A model generated the notes under the pieces. That model made no database searches, was not told the DNA's origin, and saw only the letters and a program-made list of their open reading frames with translations. From assembly GCA_964058845.1 (NCBI GenBank), contig CAXKVR010000067.1, forward strand, positions 25,331-89,330: 64,000 bases of DNA, read 5' to 3'. Shown one piece after another: positions 23,172 through 35,431 of this stretch. Position 1 is the stretch's first letter. Each line of letters begins with the position of its first letter. This DNA is from Carex sylvatica. Lineage: Eukaryota > Streptophyta > Magnoliopsida > Poales > Cyperaceae. A program made the translations under genes and the position numbers.

Positions 23172-23554
23172 AGTACAAATGCAATGTTTAAATAAGGATA
23201 TTATTAATGACAGCAAACAGGTTTGACAGCATGAGGTTCCTAGTGAAAAACCACCTTTCCTCTTTGATTAACACCCCCTGCAACTTATTGGGCGGCTCAA
23301 CGCTTAATTATCAAGTACCTGATTCTGTGGTATATAAATATTCAAATGAGACAGTAAATAAATGGAAAACACTTTTTAACTGAGAGATCTTGCTACAAAA
23401 TGAAAACAAAAGAAAAAAAACTATTATACTGTGTTAATGAGCAACAAATTTTTACATTTGAGGTTTCAAGAGAATTGGAACATGTCGGAGATGAATGACT
23501 GCCAGGTGGTGAGTGGCATTATCGATCAAATATCATTTCATTGGTCCATTGCTC
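23172..23554. other. Intergenic / 3' UTR of CCDC174-like gene
   Basis: No gene seen. The part nearest 23555 is probably minus-strand 3' UTR. Confidence 0.4.
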
Positions 23555-25939
23555 TCAACCAGCTGACGAACCTGTTTCGGTGACAGCAGCTTGTTTTGAA
23601 GATAGCAATTTATCAAGCTGCTTCTTGAGGTAAGCCTGTCTCAGTTTCTCTCTCCGAGAAGCCTCCTGCTCTTGCCGCCGCATTTTTAGGGTAGATGTCT
23701 TCTCTCTTGCCTGGTTCACCTCCTCGTGCACTTCCCTGAAAAAGAGAGACAGATAAGCCTTTCAATACAAGAGCTGATGCATGGCACGGGTCTTGATTTA
23801 GGAGGTAATATGCTCAGTATCAAGCAATGGTGTGCCGTACAGGACATGGTTTGAAATATCAGAAAGCAAAAGGCTTTAGTACATGCACAGACATGCGCTT
23901 TTGGTTTATGTACTTCCTTTTTTCTGCCATAGTGACAAACAAATAGTTCGGGTTTGGTTCGGCGGGATAAAAAATTCGTGATTCGGGTATAATTCGGGAA
24001 TGATTCAGTACAATAAGGAAGCAAAACAAAAAACAAAAAAAACCCAGCACAAAAAAAATAAAATAAAAAATAAAAAATAGAAATTGGCTTTTTCGCCTTT
24101 TTCTCGTGAATAATTCATGATTCACGTTTTATACGCGTTCACGAATAAAACATATTATATGTTTTTTTGCGTTTTATTTGGAGTTCGGTTCATCAATGTC
24201 AAGAAAACAAATAAAACGCGAATATATCGCGAGTCTTGTCACTGTGTTTCCTACTTCAAATTGATTAAAGGACTTTCCAATTATATTTTTAGGGCCATAT
24301 GGTAACACAAAAGATAAGGCAGTGTAGAATTACAGGATTAAACTAAATGATAAGTAACCCTTGTAGCCAATGATTTGTCAAATAATCCTTATCTGCACTT
24401 TAACGTCATGTATAACATTAAAACCAGATGGTAAACGGGAAAACAACATTTCTTAAACCCCAAAGGATGTGAGTACTAATGTTATACTTCCACATCACTT
24501 ACTATGGTTTGTTTGAAACTTCTAGTTTAATAACTGTCAGAGACACTCATGTAAGTAAACATAATAAATAACCATGATCCCTACTTGGTGCTCTAGATCC
24601 AAGCAATACCAAACCCCCTATTGCAGAATTCAATATATAATCACTGAAACTCAATAAAACCACAAGGCACAACAAAAATGACAATATTGGGCACTAAATT
24701 TCAAAACAAAAATGGCAGTTAAAAAATTGAAAACAATTACCTCACAAAGCGCTTGTGTTCGTCTCTGTCCATGGTGAACCCGGTGTGCCCAAGCCCAAAT
24801 GGTCTCGAGCTCGGGAAAGCATCAGTTGAATCATCCCCATTTTGATCTCCATCCCTCAAATGGAGATCAACACCATGATCATTACCGTTATGCTGTGGAT
24901 CAGATGGCTGAGGTTGGTCGTGCTCCATACTCTTCTGGAAGAAATCCACGCAGTATTTCTCATTTTCTTCTTCGTCAGGAAGTTCCCCTCGAACGAGCTT
25001 TTCATACAGAGCAGCCTTTTTCTCAAGAGCTGCATAGCTGACAGACCCGTCTCTCACTGCTTTCATCTCCAACTTGTCTCTGTTTGCAAAAATTAATTAT
25101 TAGAATATACCCAATTATACTGTTCATTTATTGGGGAAGGGGGGTTAGAATATCTAAAGTAATGTGTACCAGAATAGCAGTTAATAGTAAGATTTTGCAA
25201 AATTGGTGTACCAGTGAAGACTGGTACTAGTACAGTCCTAGTATATTTCAACCGGAAGGTCCTCTGAATCTCTTGAACAAATTCTCCAAATCAATACAAA
25301 TTCAATGTTTAGATCCAGTAGAGGAGATAAAGATAAAAAAAGGGTGGTCCCACTGGTACCGGTGCTAATGGAGGCATAATCACAGTATGTGCTGATTATT
25401 TCAGCTGAAAAGCCTTTTCTCAGTTTTCATTTTTTACGTCATGATGGTATGGATATAAATACAGGTGGTGTGTGCACACTTTTTGTTAACAACTGGTACC
25501 AACAGTAAATTACCAGTATCCCAATTCACATCCCTATTTCCTCCTAGAAGTTACTAGTCTAGTCTAAAGCTATAGCTACACAGATAGAAGGGGATGGAAC
25601 GAAGGAACAATACTTGTGAGCGCGTTTCTCGACGCCGGAGTTCTTCTGGGAGAACAAATCAGTCGGAGCAGCGGATCTCTTCCTAGCGCGAAAAGCGTCG
25701 GCAGCAGATGCGGCAGAAGAGGAAGAGGGATCGGAGTCCTTGGCCTTGCGCGCCTCTTCTTGGGTGCGGTAAAGCTGGGCCTTGAGCTCGACGATCGACG
25801 ACGCGCCGACGCCTTCGATCGCTTTGTGCTTCCTCGGCATCAGTGTCGACTCCGTCAGCCATCCCAGCGACTCCACCCGACCTCCTCCTCTCGCTTTCTC
25901 TCTGGTTTTCTCTTCCTCCTCTCGCGGCGGCGCGGCCAT
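23555..25939 (-). CDS. CCDC174-like coiled-coil nuclear protein
   Basis: Three exons, 25939-25614, 25079-24741 and 23735-23555, give 281 residues. The sequence MPRKHKAIEGVGASSIVELK followed by AQLYRTQEEARK, then FSQKNSGVEKRAHKDKLEMK, ALEKKAALYEKLVRGELPDE and VDFFQKSME, follows the order seen in animal CCDC174, a nuclear protein linked to exon-junction/RNA factors. The middle is Asp/Gly/His-rich. The C-terminus is a charged helix (REVHEEVNQAREKTSTLKMR then EKLRQAYLKKQ), likely coiled coil. Start choice: the first ATG (25939) has a good context (G at -3, G at +4), while the internal ATG at 25840 matches the animal start and would remove 33 residues. Intron 2 (1005 bp) carries a hAT-like element at about 23928-24246. 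Confidence 0.85.
23928..24246. mobile_element. hAT-like MITE in CCDC174-like intron 2
   Basis: About 319 bp with inverted ends CATAGTGACAA / TTGTCACTGTG and subterminal GTTCGGGTTTGG and TTCGTGATTCGG repeats. A related, truncated copy ends near 34267 with GAATAATTCATTTGCTACTATG. No clean target duplication was found. Confidence 0.6.
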
Positions 25940-26320
25940 CTCTCTCTCTCTTTCCTCCGGTCGAGGCGCAAAAGTTCACTAGAACCCTCGTAGTAATAAT
26001 ATATTACTTTTTGTTCTAAGAATAAGAAAAGTGTAACTTATCCTCGTGCAATTATTACAGGGGAATTTCATGTATATCCCTTAAATTCTTCAAAATTACT
26101 TATTCTCCTTTTAGAAGTTCATAATATAAATATTTGGAAGCACCTACCTATACCCCCTAACAATCACACATTTCATTCCCAATCATTAACTACTTCAATA
26201 ACTACTAGTTACCTAGGGAGGTCACTTACTATTTGGGGACCACCTAATATTTAAAATATTTTACAACTGGTGCGCGCAAGTATTCAAATATAATGCATCA
26301 AGTATTCATCTATAACACGT
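25940..26320. other. CCDC174-like 5' flank
   Basis: About 25940-25985 is likely 5' UTR on the minus strand ((GA)n-rich). 26058-26130 is another GGGGAATTTCATGTAT repeat fragment. From 26260 the AAGTATTCAT repeat array begins. Confidence 0.45.
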
Positions 26321-27530
26321 CAAGTATTTAGAGAGTAACTAATGTGCATTCGTATGCATATGGGCCGATCTGCATACGGTCCAAATTTAAAATTTCAAAA
26401 TCCAAAACGTCGATCCGAATCATTCATCTTGTTCTCCATATTAATATGTACTTGGAGACCAAATTTTATATTTTTCTGATTTTTTTTTACTATTTATTAA
26501 GCCACTTTGAAAATTATTGATCCAATGGTGGCTGCTGATTTTACTGTTTTGTTAAGCCACCGTTGGATCAACAATTTTCAAAGTGACTTAATAAATAAAT
26601 AGTAAAAAAAAAATTGAAAAATGTAAAATTTGGTCTCCAAGCACATATTAATATGGAGAACACGATGAACGGTTCGGATCGACGTTTTGGATTTTGAAAT
26701 TTCAAATTTGGACCGTATGCATATCGGCCCATATATATATGAATGAACATTAGTCACTCTCCAAGTATTTATACCTAATATATCAAGTATTTAAAAAAAA
26801 TAGACACGTTTTTAGAGGTAGATTTTTTTTTTCTCCATTAAATCTAATCAATATTTCTGACGATCCGTGAGAAATTTTGCAAATCTAAAACCACGAATAT
26901 TTTCTACATAATTTTATCTTTCAAATGAGATCCATAATGATATACTTTTGAGTTGTCCGTTGCACAAGTATTCATCCATTATCGAGAAAGTATTCATTAT
27001 CGTTGTGCAAGTGCAAATATAAAAACTGAACACATCACTTATCCATCTTTTACACTTTTTAGAGGTGGATTTTTTTTTCCCCGTTCAATCTAACCAATAT
27101 TTCTGACGATCTATGATGAATTTTGCAAATCTAAAACACGAACGTTTTATACACAATTTTATCTTTCAAATGAGATCCATTATGACATACTTTCGAGTTA
27201 TCCGTTGCACAAGTATTAATATCTTGTCACGCAAGTATTCATTCATACATGTTGAAGTATTCATATCTAAGACATCAAGTATTCATTCATATACCTTTAT
27301 TTTTTTTTAATTATTTTTATGTCATTTACTTAATACGTAGTGGCCTAATTCACCATTAATAAAGCTTTGTTCTTTGCAAAACTTGCTACTTCATGAGGAG
27401 GGGAACATAGACATGAAAGGAATTAATTACATCCACATATACAAAATTATTTTGATACAATCGACAGTGATGGATCTGACCCGGTAGAGACGTGCTCTAG
27501 TATTCATTCATACACGTTGAAGTATTCATT
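26260..27530. repeat. Irregular AAGTATTCAT repeat array
   Basis: Roughly fifteen scattered copies of (C)AAGTATT(C/T)A, often spaced by 12-25 bases (TATAACACGT, TCATACACGTTG). A long direct duplication lies inside: about 26815-26990 and 27056-27225 share TTTTGCAAATCTAAAA, ATTTTATCTTTCAAATGAGA and CCGTTGCACAAGTATT. A foldback MITE (26331-26761) interrupts the array. The nature of the array is unknown. Confidence 0.7.
26331..26761. mobile_element. Mutator-like foldback MITE, core B, GAGAGTAAC ends
   Basis: 431 bp with ends GAGAGTAACTAATGTGCATTC / GAATGAACATTAGTCACTCTC. The arms contain TTGTTCTCCATATTAATATG and GGAGACCAAATTTTATA, and the centre is the GATCCAACGGTGGC-type hairpin around TGATTTTACTGTTTTGT. 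The flanks caagtattta (26321-26330, 26762-26771) match over 10 bp, but the host array itself repeats that word. Confidence 0.85.
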
Positions 27531-29336
27531 CCCAGCAGAGGCGTGCTTGATTGGGATGGAGTGACAGATGATCTCCGGCAGAACGTTCGCTGGAGCGGGG
27601 GCAGCAGACATAGACAGAAAAAATCGAGGCGAAAGTGTAAGAGGGAGGGAGCTTATTGTATTTACCTCGAAATGTCAGAGGGAGAAAGTTTATCGATGGA
27701 AAAACGAAGGCAAAGGCGGAGGTGGGAGAAAAAAATGGAGGTGAAATAGAAAGATGGAAGTGGAAGAGAAAGGGAGAAAGAAGAAAGAAGAAAGAAATAA
27801 AAGTTGTTAAAAATGGTAGTTATAGTTAAAATAAAAAGTTAGTTGGGGAATGAAATGAGAGATTGATAGGTGGAAGAAAGTATAATTACCCTAAATATTT
27901 AGCTTCTAAATGTTAAAAACTAACAACTTTTACTCAATTTATTAATTTTTCTATTATAACTCATTTTAATTATATAAAGTACATATTTAGTTTTTTTATA
28001 AAAAATATATTGTGTTAGAAAAATGTCCCGTCATTGTTATTGTTTTTTTAGGACAAATAGTTATTTTTCTACTTATGATCCATACAAAGTGACATTTAAA
28101 CACATGCTTGTGTGTATGTCACGAGTAATAAAATGACTTGTTTGCTTTCAAACCGACTAATTAGAAGATTAAATATTTCTTTAAAAATACTACATATTTT
28201 TAATTTTTAAGTAAAGATAAATTGTTTGTTTAAATTTATAAATTATTTGTAGATCCAACATCCGTCTGTGTAGTTTCTACACAACATGTCCAAAACTACA
28301 CAGATGTTCCAAGCCAAAAAACAAAAAAAAGTTCATAATAGACTCGACGAACCAGCGGTAATAAAACCACCTCTTCATGTGTAGTTGAAAATTTTGTTTA
28401 TTTTTCACTAAGAAAAAAAAATTTCCAACCACACATGGCATGCATATGACAACCAGCGCTTTTGGTGTAATGAGTTCATGCATAAATTATGAGTTCAATG
28501 TTTAACTCCATTGATATATATAAAGTGAGCGATCAGTAAAATTTATAGTTAAGTCTTTTCAAAAGAAATTACTAATTAAAATTAATCTGAGAAATATTTA
28601 TGCAAGTTTAGTTGAGTGATTGATATTTTAAAACAATTAATTAATGTTTAATATTTAATTATATCTATGAAATATTATACCTATATATGAATAAAGATTA
28701 AGTAAAATTTATGGTCAAATATTCCAAAACAAAACTATTAAATAAATATAAAAAAAAATACCAGTGCTAATTTATTTGACTAATGATGTTGGAGGATAAT
28801 CAAATTCCTAAAACAACATTAATTGATGGAATTTTATTTTGTAGGATACTAGTGCATTCAATTGCAGCAAATTTTTTCAACTTATTAAGTTAATACGTTT
28901 AAAAATATGTATAATAATAAGAATTAGTTACTATAACAAACTTTATATTTTAATCTCATTTCGTGTGTTTATAGTTGAAGTCATTAAGAATGGTTTTGTA
29001 CAAAATTTGTTTATCATGTTAAATGATACACTTTTATCAAAATAAATTATTAAAGATTATAAAAATCTATTTTATTTTATTTTTCTTTTGGCTAGATATG
29101 TTTCTAATATCAAATAAAATATACAGGGAAATGCACTGATTAACCTCTACTATTTTATCTAGTGATATTCTGATAAATATTTCAAAAAATCCAATAAATA
29201 TCTTTCTTGAAACAAACAACAAAATATGAAATTGTGACACAAATCATCTCCTAGACATAAATTGTACCTAGAACTACAAATTTATTTGCGTAAAAAGACA
29301 ACAACAAAAATATGTAAAAGAAAAATAAATTGAGAA
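27531..29336. other. Intergenic, no supported gene
   Basis: A purine-rich stretch (about 27560-27870) has an open frame of 68 codons without a recognisable domain. The rest is AT-rich. About 27900-28060 resembles the repeat at 10570-10662 (AGAAAAATGTC). Confidence 0.4.
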
Positions 29337-32300
29337 TTAATGGCGCTTATTTCCGGTTACAATCTCCCAAGCCTGCAATATGTGATCCACAATCTCTTCA
29401 ACTCCAACTCCATGCTTTACCTGCGACGAAAATCCATGTCCAATTTTAGAATTTTTACTTGTTATTTTATTTAGTTCTTATTTGATATTTTATTTACATT
29501 TAGTTTAGGAAAGAGAGCTGATTACATTGCACTTTATACTGGTAAACACTGCATTCAATTACATAGCACTGTACGCGTACTGGTAAAATCCTCGTCTTAT
29601 TACATACTGAACTGTTATTTTCTCACTTATTTAAAACATCATAAACCTTCTATTGTTCAATTCAAAAAGAGATAAATATTGGCTAATGACATGTACGGTA
29701 TCATTATCTGGCATAGTAATACTTGTTTATTACTAATGAAGGTCAATTTAAGTAAAGAAGAAAAGAGCTGGTCATTGCAATTGGTACAAAAATGAAAAAT
29801 ATAACACACATATCGTCAGTATAATAATTCTCATTATGGTGTTAAGTGCTAGTGTTAATGCATATATATATAGAGAGAGAGTAGAACTAGGGTGTTCTTA
29901 AGCTCACCAAAGTGTTTGGTGAGTTTAACTCCAAAATCCATTAAATCAGTTTCAAATAACGAATCCGAACCGTTGAAACCCGCCTACCTTACGAGTGATG
30001 CGTCTAGATGTGAAAATTTTAAACATTCGAATTAATTTAGTATAAAGTCAATCGGTCAAAATTAGAAGGTTAATAAATTAATTTTAGTGCATTCATTTTT
30101 TGAACGTTTTTTGACCGCTTGACTTTATACTAAATTAATTTGAATGTTTATAATTTTCATATCTAGACGCATCACTCGTAAGGTAGGCGGATTTCAACGT
30201 TCGGATTTGTCATTTGAATCTGATTTGATAGATTTTGGAGTTAAACTCACCAAACACTTTGGTGAACTTAAGAACACCCTAGTTCTACTCATATATATAT
30301 ATATATAAGTCAAACCTGAGCAAAGACGAATGGACCGCCTTCCCTCATCTTCAAGGCATCCCTCTCCATTACTTTAAGATCAGCCCCAACAGCTTCGGCA
30401 AGATCCGTCTTATTTATTACCTTCAATTAAATTTAAAAAGGTTAAATACAACTTATTTAACAAAATGCATAATCACAGAACCGTCCATAGAGTAATGACA
30501 GATTTTTTTTTTCCAATGCCTTTGTGAGTCCCTACTCTTTATCTTTTCTTGCCTTTTTCGGTGCAAAAATTTGGGCTGGATTGCAAAAATTAAAATTTAG
30601 TTGTCCTTGCAAAAGATCTAATTAGGGTTACTAAAATGGTATTTGCATGATGACTTTGAATCTTGGCTAGCATTGAATTTCTAATGCCATTCCATAAAAA
30701 CAAAAAGAACGGGCAGTGCTACGCACCAGTAGATCTGCCTGTGTAATCCCGGGCCCACCCTTTCTGGGGATCTTGTCGCCACCAGATACGTCAATAATAT
30801 ATATAATATAGTCAGCTAATTCTCTGCTAAAATTAGCCGCTAAGTTATCTGCAAATTAATTAATCATCATCACTACTTGTAATCGTAATTTATATGTAAT
30901 TATGTTCCAGAAAAATGAGAAAGTAAACAAGAAAGAAAATGACCTCCTCCTGATTCACAGAGTAGGATGTCGGCTTTGTACAAATTCGATAGCTCTTCAA
31001 GTGGGCCGAGATTAATGCTGATGTCTTCTCTTATGGCAGCATGGGGGCAGCCACCAGTCTCTACAGCACGGATTCTCTCCTTTGGGAGTGCTCCGTGCTT
31101 TACTAGGAATTCACCATCCTCTGTTGTGAATATGTCATTTGTTACCTAAGGAGACCATACATACACAATAAATGTGTAATCTTTTAATAATAATAAAAAA
31201 AGACAAATGAATTATGTCAACTTGGAAAATATTATTCAGAAATAAAAGACAAGTTAGTTTGAGGTCCCCATTGGCTTACATGAAATTCCTCTTTCCTACA
31301 GAATAGAGAGAAAATAAAAGATATCTTTGGAACTACCTAATATTTGGTCTTCGGTACCAAGTCGGTCAAAACGGTATACATTTATGAACCAACCAATACA
31401 TTGGTTTGATTAGACATGAGGCTGAATTTTTTTAGGATTAATGATATTTATGAGTAGCATAATTAAAAAGAAGAAAAATAAAGGTCAAAGGGAATTGGAT
31501 ATAAACAATACGTACTGCAGCAAGGCTATACTTATCACGCAAACACTGGCACAATGCTAGCATCAGAGCTGTTTTCCTGACATATAATAAAAACAGATTT
31601 TAACATCCAGAATATATATTGCCAGAAATGGTAATTATATTTAACATGTGGTAGAAATAATTTAATACAAATTATGTTCCTTATTCATGCTTTGAGGCTT
31701 TGAGCAGACTACAGTATTTTCCTTATTTCGTTCAACTAAGAAAAACTAACGGTAACAGACAAAAAATTGTTGGAAAAATATTAATGAATGATATGTAAAT
31801 TATAACAAGGTTATGTGAATTCTTCTATCTTTTTATATTTTTCATTACTTATTTAATTATTGTTATGAAGATTACCCTAAATTATTTGGGATGTTTAAAC
31901 AACAAATGGTTATTTTAATTCACATATTTGCAACTAACATACCAAACTTTTTTCTTATTATTCAGCAGTATAGTATACAGAGGATTTGCTAGGAGTACGG
32001 GCAAAACTGTCCATTTTTAAGGGAATGTTTCTATGTCAGATCACTAGCTACAGGGAAATACAATAATCCTACAGCGAAATGAGAAAAAGAAGTAGAGTCA
32101 AGAAAGCAAAATATATACCCAGTGCCGACAGGCCCACCAATGCCAACAGTGAAGGCACGTTCCTTGAAATCACGGGAGGATATTGGTGCGGCTCGCTTGG
32201 TGTAGAAACCAGGAGAGTAAATTGGTTCGTGTGAATGTGGGGCCAGGCCATCATGCGAGTGGTACACCCGCCCGTCTGGCCCCACCCATGAGTCTCCCTT

Positions 32301-33288
32301 TCCATGATCCATTCCACCCCTGAAATAAAAAGAGGAAAAACAAATTTGAATATTATTTAGTAGAACATTCAAAAATTTCAAATATCATATATAATGCTGC
32401 AAAATCAGAAACTGAGATTTTGCTGGTTAAACCATACACCACATGATTAATATTTCGAAACACTACGAATACATAACACTTTTAGGTCATTAAATTGAAA
32501 AGAAAAAGAATGAGTACCAGCATCCTTTAATATATTCCCCAATTCAGAAAATGGAGTAATTATCTAGTTTCATTGATAAGACTTTCAGAATTTCTATTGA
32601 TTTTTACCAGAAAATTGGCAACCGAATTGCAAATTTAACAATGCAAGTTTAACCATATTTACACAAAAAGAAATCAGAAACATGGCCATATTTGGTTAGG
32701 GAACAAGCAAATTTGCCAAATTGCAAATACATGGCTCCTCTTATTCTCACTTTAGTAAAGAAAAGTGAATATATAGCTTAGAAAACAAGTATTAAATTGA
32801 CAAATTATCTTCTTGTCTCCCGATAATGTACAATTTTTCTTTTCCAGCAAAGTAGCTACCTAATACAAGTCATGGTGATTCATCTAAGAAATATAAAGTT
32901 TGGGAATTCCTTAAAATTAGTTCGGTTGTATATTATTTTTTTTTTGTGCTGACTCCCTAAGTTATCTATTTTGGTCTCAGTAAAAAATCAATCAATTCAG
33001 TAAAATATATTTATTTTGGTAATGCAAATATCTTTTATGATAGCTGTAGCTAAAACTTCGCATCATTATCTCGATCAATTCAAATTTCCCAACTCGATTG
33101 GAAATTCCCTTTTCCAGCCGAGACCACAATACAATCCAACCCCACAGGAAAAAAAGAGAGACAAATAAAAAAAAAATTGAAAAATGAAAGCGAGAAGCAG
33201 AGACTTACTCGTTGGTGTGGTGGTGGTGGTGGTGGTCGTCGTGATCATGGTCATGGTGGTGGGGGTGGGGGTGCTCTTCAGATGCCAT
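29337..33288 (-). CDS. UREG: Urease accessory protein UreG
   Basis: GTPase that delivers nickel to apo-urease, working with UreD, UreF and UreE-like His-rich segments in the cytosol. Seven exons (33288-33209, 32319-32119, 31576-31516, 31145-30944, 30848-30727, 30420-30316, 29420-29337) give 284 residues. The N-terminus is a His-rich tail (residues 6-24, runs of H and D), typical of plant UreG and able to bind nickel. The P-loop GPVGTGKT is at 89-96, split across exons 2 and 3. The metal-site motif CPH is at 147-149. ESGGDN (178-183) and the guanine-specificity motif NKTD (225-228) are intact. The C-terminus ends [15 protein letters not shown]. All catalytic motifs are present, so the gene looks functional. 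The last intron (29421-30315) contains a foldback MITE. Confidence 0.97.
29879..30290. mobile_element. Foldback MITE, core A, GAGTAGAACTAGGG ends, in UREG intron 6
   Basis: A 412-bp near-perfect hairpin. The left end GAGTAGAACTAGGGTGTTCT pairs with the right end, and CTCACCAAA(C/G)TGTTTGGTGAG adds a small nested palindrome in each arm. Core A sequence is GACTTTATACTAAATTAATT and CATCACTCGTAA. It sits in (TA)n/(GA)n. Close relatives: 61424-61836, 62722-63115, 46433-46777 and 48254-48612. Confidence 0.88.
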
Positions 33289-34483
33289 TAGAGCAACTTT
33301 GAGATTCGAGTTGAGTAGAGGGTGATTGGAAGAGAGAATAGATTCCTCTTGAGTTTGACTATATTACTATTTACTGGGAGCCTCAGCCGAGGCGGTGAAG
33401 TTTTTTCGGATAGACTTGGTTTATGAGATTCTTCTGCTACTCTGCCAAGAGTGGGATCTATTATGGTCTGAATGTGGATCTCTTTATATAGCGATCAAGG
33501 TTTTCATATTTAGTTTGGCAAAGTTTGATGTTCCATGATAATTTTATAAGTTCTAAAATTGACATTTCTAATTCTAGAAGCAAAAAGCATATGCATATTA
33601 GAACATTTAGATACTAAAAATTAACTGATAACAAAAAAAAGTCACGCTATACAAAAATTTCATTCATAAATTCACATTGTATAAAAAGTTCACCATCACA
33701 ATAACCAAATTCGCATTTTATTCGCGAATTATTCATGTTTTATTCGAAATTTGATGCCCAACAAATGAATCGACGTCTTATTCAGCAGTTTGCGTATCAA
33801 ACGAAATATTCGCTAATTATTCACAAATTATACGAATTTTTCGTATATATGCGTTTTTTTGTAAAAGTTTACCACCTGTTTTGATTTCGCAATGAGTAAA
33901 ACTTAGCTTTTGTCTTCTCGTCTTCCGAATGATTAAGGCTGATAACCCAAAAAGCAAGCTGTTAGTAGTCCAGTAGACACTTGGAGACTTTTGAGTATTA
34001 TTTTGTCTTCTTATCTTCTTTTGAGTTATTGATACCTAGGTAAAATAATAAACTAATATATAATTTAGTGTGTCCATAGAATGCTGGTTCTTTAATAATA
34101 AATTAATGTATAATTTTACAAGAATGTCCTTTTTTGGGGGGATTTTCTACATCAATAGTAGTATTATTTAGATTTTTTTATCATTCCTGAATTATATCCG
34201 AATTATTTCCGAATCACGAATTTTTTACTCCGATGAACCGAATACGAATAATTCATTTGCTACTATGTTCATCATAAATAACTTGAGACCGCTACATGGA
34301 ATACAACAGGAAGACCAATGCAGGGAATCAAAATGAGGCTGAAAGGTTAATCTTTCCTTGAAATAATAACAAATGTTTACGTAGATGTGGTCCATTAAAT
34401 TTATTGCGCACGTCCAAGCAATTGGCGACAACTGAATTTTTTTTTTTTTTTTTCTAATAAAAGGTCATAGGCTCACAGGCTCA
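33289..34483. other. UREG promoter region and degenerate hAT-like DNA
   Basis: The minus-strand TATATAAA (33482-33490) lies about 195 bp above the UREG ATG and is a possible TATA box. About 33700-33860 and 34190-34267 carry GAATTATTC/TTCGCGAAT repeats related to the element at 23928-24246, apparently a broken copy. No gene seen. Confidence 0.45.
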
Positions 34484-34491
34484 CAGCCACG

Positions 34492-35423
34492 TAGGGCTGC
34501 TAATGAGTCGAGCTGGTTCGCAAATCAATGAGTTGAGTAGCTCAATATTTTATAACGAATCAGATTCAAAACTAAAAAAAATTCGAACTCGGCTCGACTT
34601 AATTTTGAAAGAAAAAGCTCGGCTCACGAGCTCGCGAGTCGGCTCATATTTTTACTTATTTGCATTTTCCATTAAGCAATTATTTGTTATGAGCAATCGA
34701 GCAATTGTTTTGACTTTTGAGGGGTTAATACCAGTCTATTGCTTTGCATTTCTGATGTAGCAGATATTTTCAAATGAACTCTTTTGAACTTATTGTTATA
34801 TGTACCAGTAAATTTACTTTTTGTGAACTGTAAAATACTTCTTTAATCTGTTATAATAATGTAGGCTATTTCTACAAGATAAAAATAATACTAACGTGGC
34901 TTTATAAAAAATTAAATTTTTGAAATTTCAAAAAAAAAAATTAAAATTCGAAATTTAAAAAAAAAATTGTTATTTAAAATTTTTGAAAAAAATTTGAAAT
35001 TTGAAAAAAAAATTAAAATTAATTTTTTTTTTAATTAAAAAACAATTTGAAATTTTGAAAAAAAATTGAATTTGAAATTTGAAAAAACTTTGAAATTTGA
35101 TAAAAAATTGAAATTTGAAATTTATCCGCATAAAAAAAAATTAAAATTGAACTTTGAAATTTATTCACATAAGAAAAAATTAAGCAATAAGTTGGTATTG
35201 ACTCCTCAAAATCAAAACAATTGCTAATAACAAATGCTTACTTAATGGAAAGTGCAAATAAGTAAAAATATGAGCCGGTTCGCAAGTCGAGCCGATTGAT
35301 TATATGAGCCGAGTCGAGTCGAGCTTTTTCTTTTAAAAGCGAGTCAAGTTAGAGCCAAATTATTTTGCTTCTCTCATTGAGTCGAGCTGAATTTGAGTCA
35401 AATCTTAATCATTAGCAGCCCTA
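34492..35423. mobile_element. hAT-type foldback element, 932 bp
   Basis: Starts TAGGGCTGCTAATGA and ends with its complement; identical 8-bp target duplications cagccacg lie at 34484-34491 and 35424-35431. Arms of about 250 bp pair (GAGTCGAGC, TTGCATTTTCCATTAAG, TTTTGAGGRGT segments). The middle 34910-35170 is almost only A and T (AAATTTGAAA repeats). No transposase frame, so non-autonomous. Confidence 0.93.
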
Positions 35424-35431
35424 CAGCCACG

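Noticed and set aside
25840..25939. Using the internal ATG at 25840 as the CCDC174-like start
   Set aside because: It matches the animal start but has a weak context (C at -3, C at +4); the upstream in-frame ATG has a better one. Kept as an alternative.
25616..25993. Plus-strand open frame of 125 codons
   Set aside because: Antisense shadow of exon 1 of the CCDC174-like gene.
26260..27530. CRISPR-like array
   Set aside because: Eukaryotic context; the repeats are 9-10 bp with uneven spacers and no leader.
27543..27749. 68-codon basic open frame
   Set aside because: Low-complexity purine-rich DNA (Arg/Lys/Glu codons from AGA/GAG runs).
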